Shown here: piece by piece, positions 13,634 through 14,011 of the stretch
Position numbering within the stretch: the stretch's first letter is position 1
How the letters are laid out: every line of letters begins with the position of its first letter
Origin: an uncultured Corynebacterium sp.
GTDB taxonomy: Bacteria; Actinomycetota; Actinomycetes; Mycobacteriales; Mycobacteriaceae
DNA length: 14,011 bases
NCBI RefSeq assembly: GCF_946223165.1
Contig: NZ_CAMIBP010000046.1
Span: forward strand, 1-14,011
Reading direction: 5' to 3'
The notes under the pieces: generated by a model
The model's input: only the letters and a program-made list of their open reading frames with translations
Databases searched by the model: none
Told to the model about the DNA's origin: nothing
Position numbers and translations under genes: made by a program

Positions 13634-14011
13634 TTAGCGCTGGTCACGCGGGGTCACCTTGCGCAGGGTCTCACCGGTGTAGATCTGGCGCGGGCGGTTG
13701 ATCTTGGTGTTGAACTCCAGCTGCTCGCGGTACTGAGCGATCCAGCCCGGCAGGCGGCCGATAGCAAAGAGGACGGTGAAGAAGTCCGTCGGGAAGCCCA
13801 TGGCACGGTAGATGAGGCCGGTGTAGAAGTCGACGTTCGGGTACAGCTTGCGGGACACGAAGTACTCGTCCTCGAGGGCGATCTTCTCCAGATCCATGGC
13901 CAGATCCAGCATCGGGTCTCCGCCCAGGTGCTCAAGGATCTCGTGCGCAGTCTGCTTGACGATGGCCGCGCGCGGGTCGTAGTTCTTGTAGACGCGGTGG
14001 CCGAAGCCCAT
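13634..14011 (-). CDS. gltA: Citrate synthase, C-terminal part (start beyond the window)
   Basis: The last 125 codons are present; the gene continues past 14011, so the methionine at the edge is internal. GFGHRVYKNYDPRA contains the catalytic His and the citrate-binding Arg, and NVDFYTG contains the catalytic Asp. VSRKLYPN and NRPRQIYTG are further signature blocks of the hexameric type II bacterial enzyme. It condenses acetyl-CoA and oxaloacetate at the entry of the TCA cycle in the cytoplasm. In C. glutamicum gltA belongs to the RamA/RamB-linked carbon network, which ties it to the nearby mctBC genes. The visible sequence shows no damage. Confidence 0.95.
   Translation of the reverse strand: MGFGHRVYKNYDPRAAIVKQTAHEILEHLGGDPMLDLAMDLEKIALEDEYFVSRKLYPNVDFYTGLIYRAMGFPTDFFTVLFAIGRLPGWIAQYREQLEFNTKINRPRQIYTGETLRKVTPRDQR

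Overview
The window is about 14 kb of a high-GC actinobacterial chromosome, most likely a Corynebacterium. The evidence is a citrate synthase C-terminus followed by an FKBP-type prolyl isomerase and a DUF485 + sodium:solute symporter pair (mctB-mctC), an arrangement known from C. glutamicum. RamA- and RamB-like sites lie upstream of mctB, and the secreted proteins are of corynebacterial type. Species cannot be fixed from this sequence alone. I saw no rRNA, tRNA or CRISPR array.

Layout. 1-950 is a lower-GC, disturbed segment: the 5' end of an unrecognised secreted protein (minus strand), an IS3-family transposase fragment, and about 270 bp I cannot assign. 952-1573 is a decayed CPBP-family (CAAX-type) membrane protease gene with a frameshift, two in-frame TGA codons and an apparent internal deletion. 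1591-3396 (minus) is an intact flavin-containing monooxygenase-like enzyme with an NTF2-like N-terminal domain. 3829-6165 (plus) is a large membrane-anchored surface protein with two choice-of-anchor M domains, preceded by two inverted repeats that resemble Zur (zinc uptake regulator) boxes. A very long hairpin (6217-6310) follows it. 6311-7160 is mostly degenerate, with reading-frame fragments on both strands. 7161-8192 (plus) is a Tat-exported DUF1906 glycoside-hydrolase-like protein, convergent with a lipoprotein of the class A beta-lactamase/serine hydrolase fold (8205-9371, minus). 9454-11454 (minus) is the mctB-mctC monocarboxylate uptake operon with its regulatory region at 11455-11710. 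12059-12922 is an aldo/keto reductase, 13081-13437 fkpA, and 13634-14011 the 3' part of gltA, all on the minus strand with hairpin terminators after gltA and fkpA.

How the parts relate. gltA and mctBC belong to acetate/propionate/pyruvate uptake and use, the regulon that RamA and RamB control in C. glutamicum. The DUF1906 protein and the serine-hydrolase lipoprotein both act outside the membrane, plausibly on the envelope. The anchor-M protein with Zur-like boxes is best read as a candidate zinc-responsive surface factor. The most unusual signals are the two matching Zur-like boxes, the 80-nt bulged palindrome, the hairpin in the mctB leader, and the decay in the CPBP/IS3 and 6311-7050 regions.
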